Assembly (NCBI GenBank): GCA_018398765.1
Contig: JAHBMJ010001356.1
Coordinates: 1-31,746 of the forward strand
Direction of reading: 5' to 3'
Source: Chromera velia
Taxonomy: Eukaryota; Sar; Chromeraceae
DNA length: 31,746 nt
This document shows, piece after piece, positions 30,671 to 31,746 of this stretch (position 1 is the stretch's first letter; every line of letters starts with the position of its first letter). The notes beneath the pieces were generated by a model. It was not told where the DNA came from. It made no database searches and saw only the letters and a program-made list of their open reading frames with translations. Made by a program: the position numbers and the translations under genes.

Positions 30671-31746
30671 TTATCTATCTATCTATATTAAATGTAATAT
30701 GAGCACTGCGATAAGCTCCATGCTCAATGGACCCGGTTGGGCAAAGTAAGAGTGAAATGTAATTGTTAAAAGCAAAGGAGTCTGAAAGGGTTTCTCTTAG
30801 GGTTTCTGGTGTTAGGATATGATGGTAGCAAGCTTATAAAATATTCTAAAAAATCCTAGAAATATATATTTATAAATAAAAACCGTAACTATAATATATT
30901 TGTATAATAAAATGCTTTTTAGTAAAGACACGTACACTGATATATGTAACGCTGGTTCACCTGATATGAAGCACAAGGTTTCTCCTTGTTGCGTGCCGCC
31001 GTGGTTGTGGGACACGCACGTGGTCTACATTCTCGCTTTGCCGGGCCAGGATTCATATCCGGGGCCGCGCCGGGAGTTTAGCTCATATCCGTTCTCGACT
31101 GTTCGCGTTCATCCGCTTCATCCAATGCGTAACTATTATGTGTTTAATCAATCGGTAGGAGTGACGTCTTTTCTCTGGCTTTCGTTCTATGCCTCTATCT
31201 AACAGTCCTTGGACTCTGAATGATGGCCGAGCCCCGGGTGCACCTCTATACAGTCTTTATGTCTGTTTAGCATCATCATTATGCTACATAACACTCCTAC
31301 TAGTTTGTTTGTGCTAAGTCCAGAAAGCCTACCAGACCTTGACGCCAAAGAGTGCGATTGCAAGAATGGACAATTGACGGACACACGGTCACCAGCACCG
31401 ACATGCCAAAATCGATGGGGACACTAACCGAAACGATCTAGGAAACGATTCCACAGGCTCATGAGCACAAGGAACGACAACATGCAAATCGTTTGCAAAA
31501 AGGCTTCATCAATCAGACACACAGGAAATGCGATATTTCTTCAAAGGACACACGAGCACTCATTTGCAAAAACGCTTTCACAAACGGATGGCTTCATGCA
31601 TCTAAACGGACACACAGTCCACTCATTCTGTGGGGGGACACACGAGAGCACGGGTGAGCAGTAGCAGAAACTCACACACTGGAAAAGAGGCCGCACCAGA
31701 AACGACGGGAACGTTACCCCGTTAACCTGCCACTCAGCTACTGCCT
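30671..31746. other. Right-end spacer with one small unassigned open frame
   Basis: AT-rich sequence with a short TATC microsatellite (about 30671-30686) gives way at about 30,950 to a GC-richer island. An open frame at 30900-31202 (100 codons) reads VVYILALPGQDSYPGPRR in its middle, loosely like the start region of some LINE ORFs, too weak to call. From 31,200 to the end I see only loosely repeated ACACACGAGCAC-type words and no gene. Confidence 0.3.

Noticed and set aside
31030-31080. 2A-like or LINE ORF start motif (LALPGQDSYPGP)
   Set aside because: It lacks the D-[VI]-E-x-N-P-G-P consensus, and the resemblance rests only on PGP.

Overview
This window is nuclear DNA from a protist with intron-rich genes. 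The best guess is a chromerid or related alveolate alga (Chromera-like). That guess rests on small coding exons separated by introns of about 100-600 bp, 3' splice sites that are nearly always TGCAG, (CA)n, (GACA)n and (CTTTT)n microsatellites, and a large multi-pass surface protein carrying EGF, Sushi, HYR and GCC2/GCC3-like cysteine-rich modules. The species is inference. The two host genes below were spliced by hand, and every exon junction keeps frame.

Left end (1-3283, minus strand): five exons of a DEAD-box RNA helicase with a mitochondrial-type N-terminus. The gene runs off the left edge after motif V, so motif VI and the C-terminus are missing. A 59-bp minisatellite lies in the last visible intron.

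Centre (about 3.3-14.0 kb): no intact gene. It holds three short non-autonomous DNA transposons with terminal inverted repeats and 8-bp (one 7/8) target duplications (3883-5073, 9574-10684, 13338-13996). It also holds relic exons of a plus-strand gene (about 5.6-7.5 kb), one resembling a tail exon of the large gene downstream, and a decayed minus-strand Gag-like retroelement with a CCHC zinc knuckle (12537-7473). One DNA transposon sits inside the retroelement, which gives an order of insertion.

Right half (14482-28632, plus strand): one complete 25-exon gene with a 7119-nt CDS encoding 2372 residues. In order it has a signal peptide, a beta-rich domain, a calcium-binding-type EGF, three Sushi modules, two HYR modules, a cysteine-rich GCC2/GCC3-like stalk, about nine membrane helices of the protist TRP-like type, and a long charged cytoplasmic tail. 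Almost all module borders in the ectodomain fall on phase-1 introns, as expected of exon shuffling. It is probably a surface receptor or channel.

Right end (28633-31746): no convincing gene. It becomes AT-rich, carries a fourth DNA transposon (29827-30662) and a small, slightly GC-richer open frame. The helicase and the receptor gene are divergently oriented across about 11 kb of transposon-rich DNA, with no sign of functional linkage.
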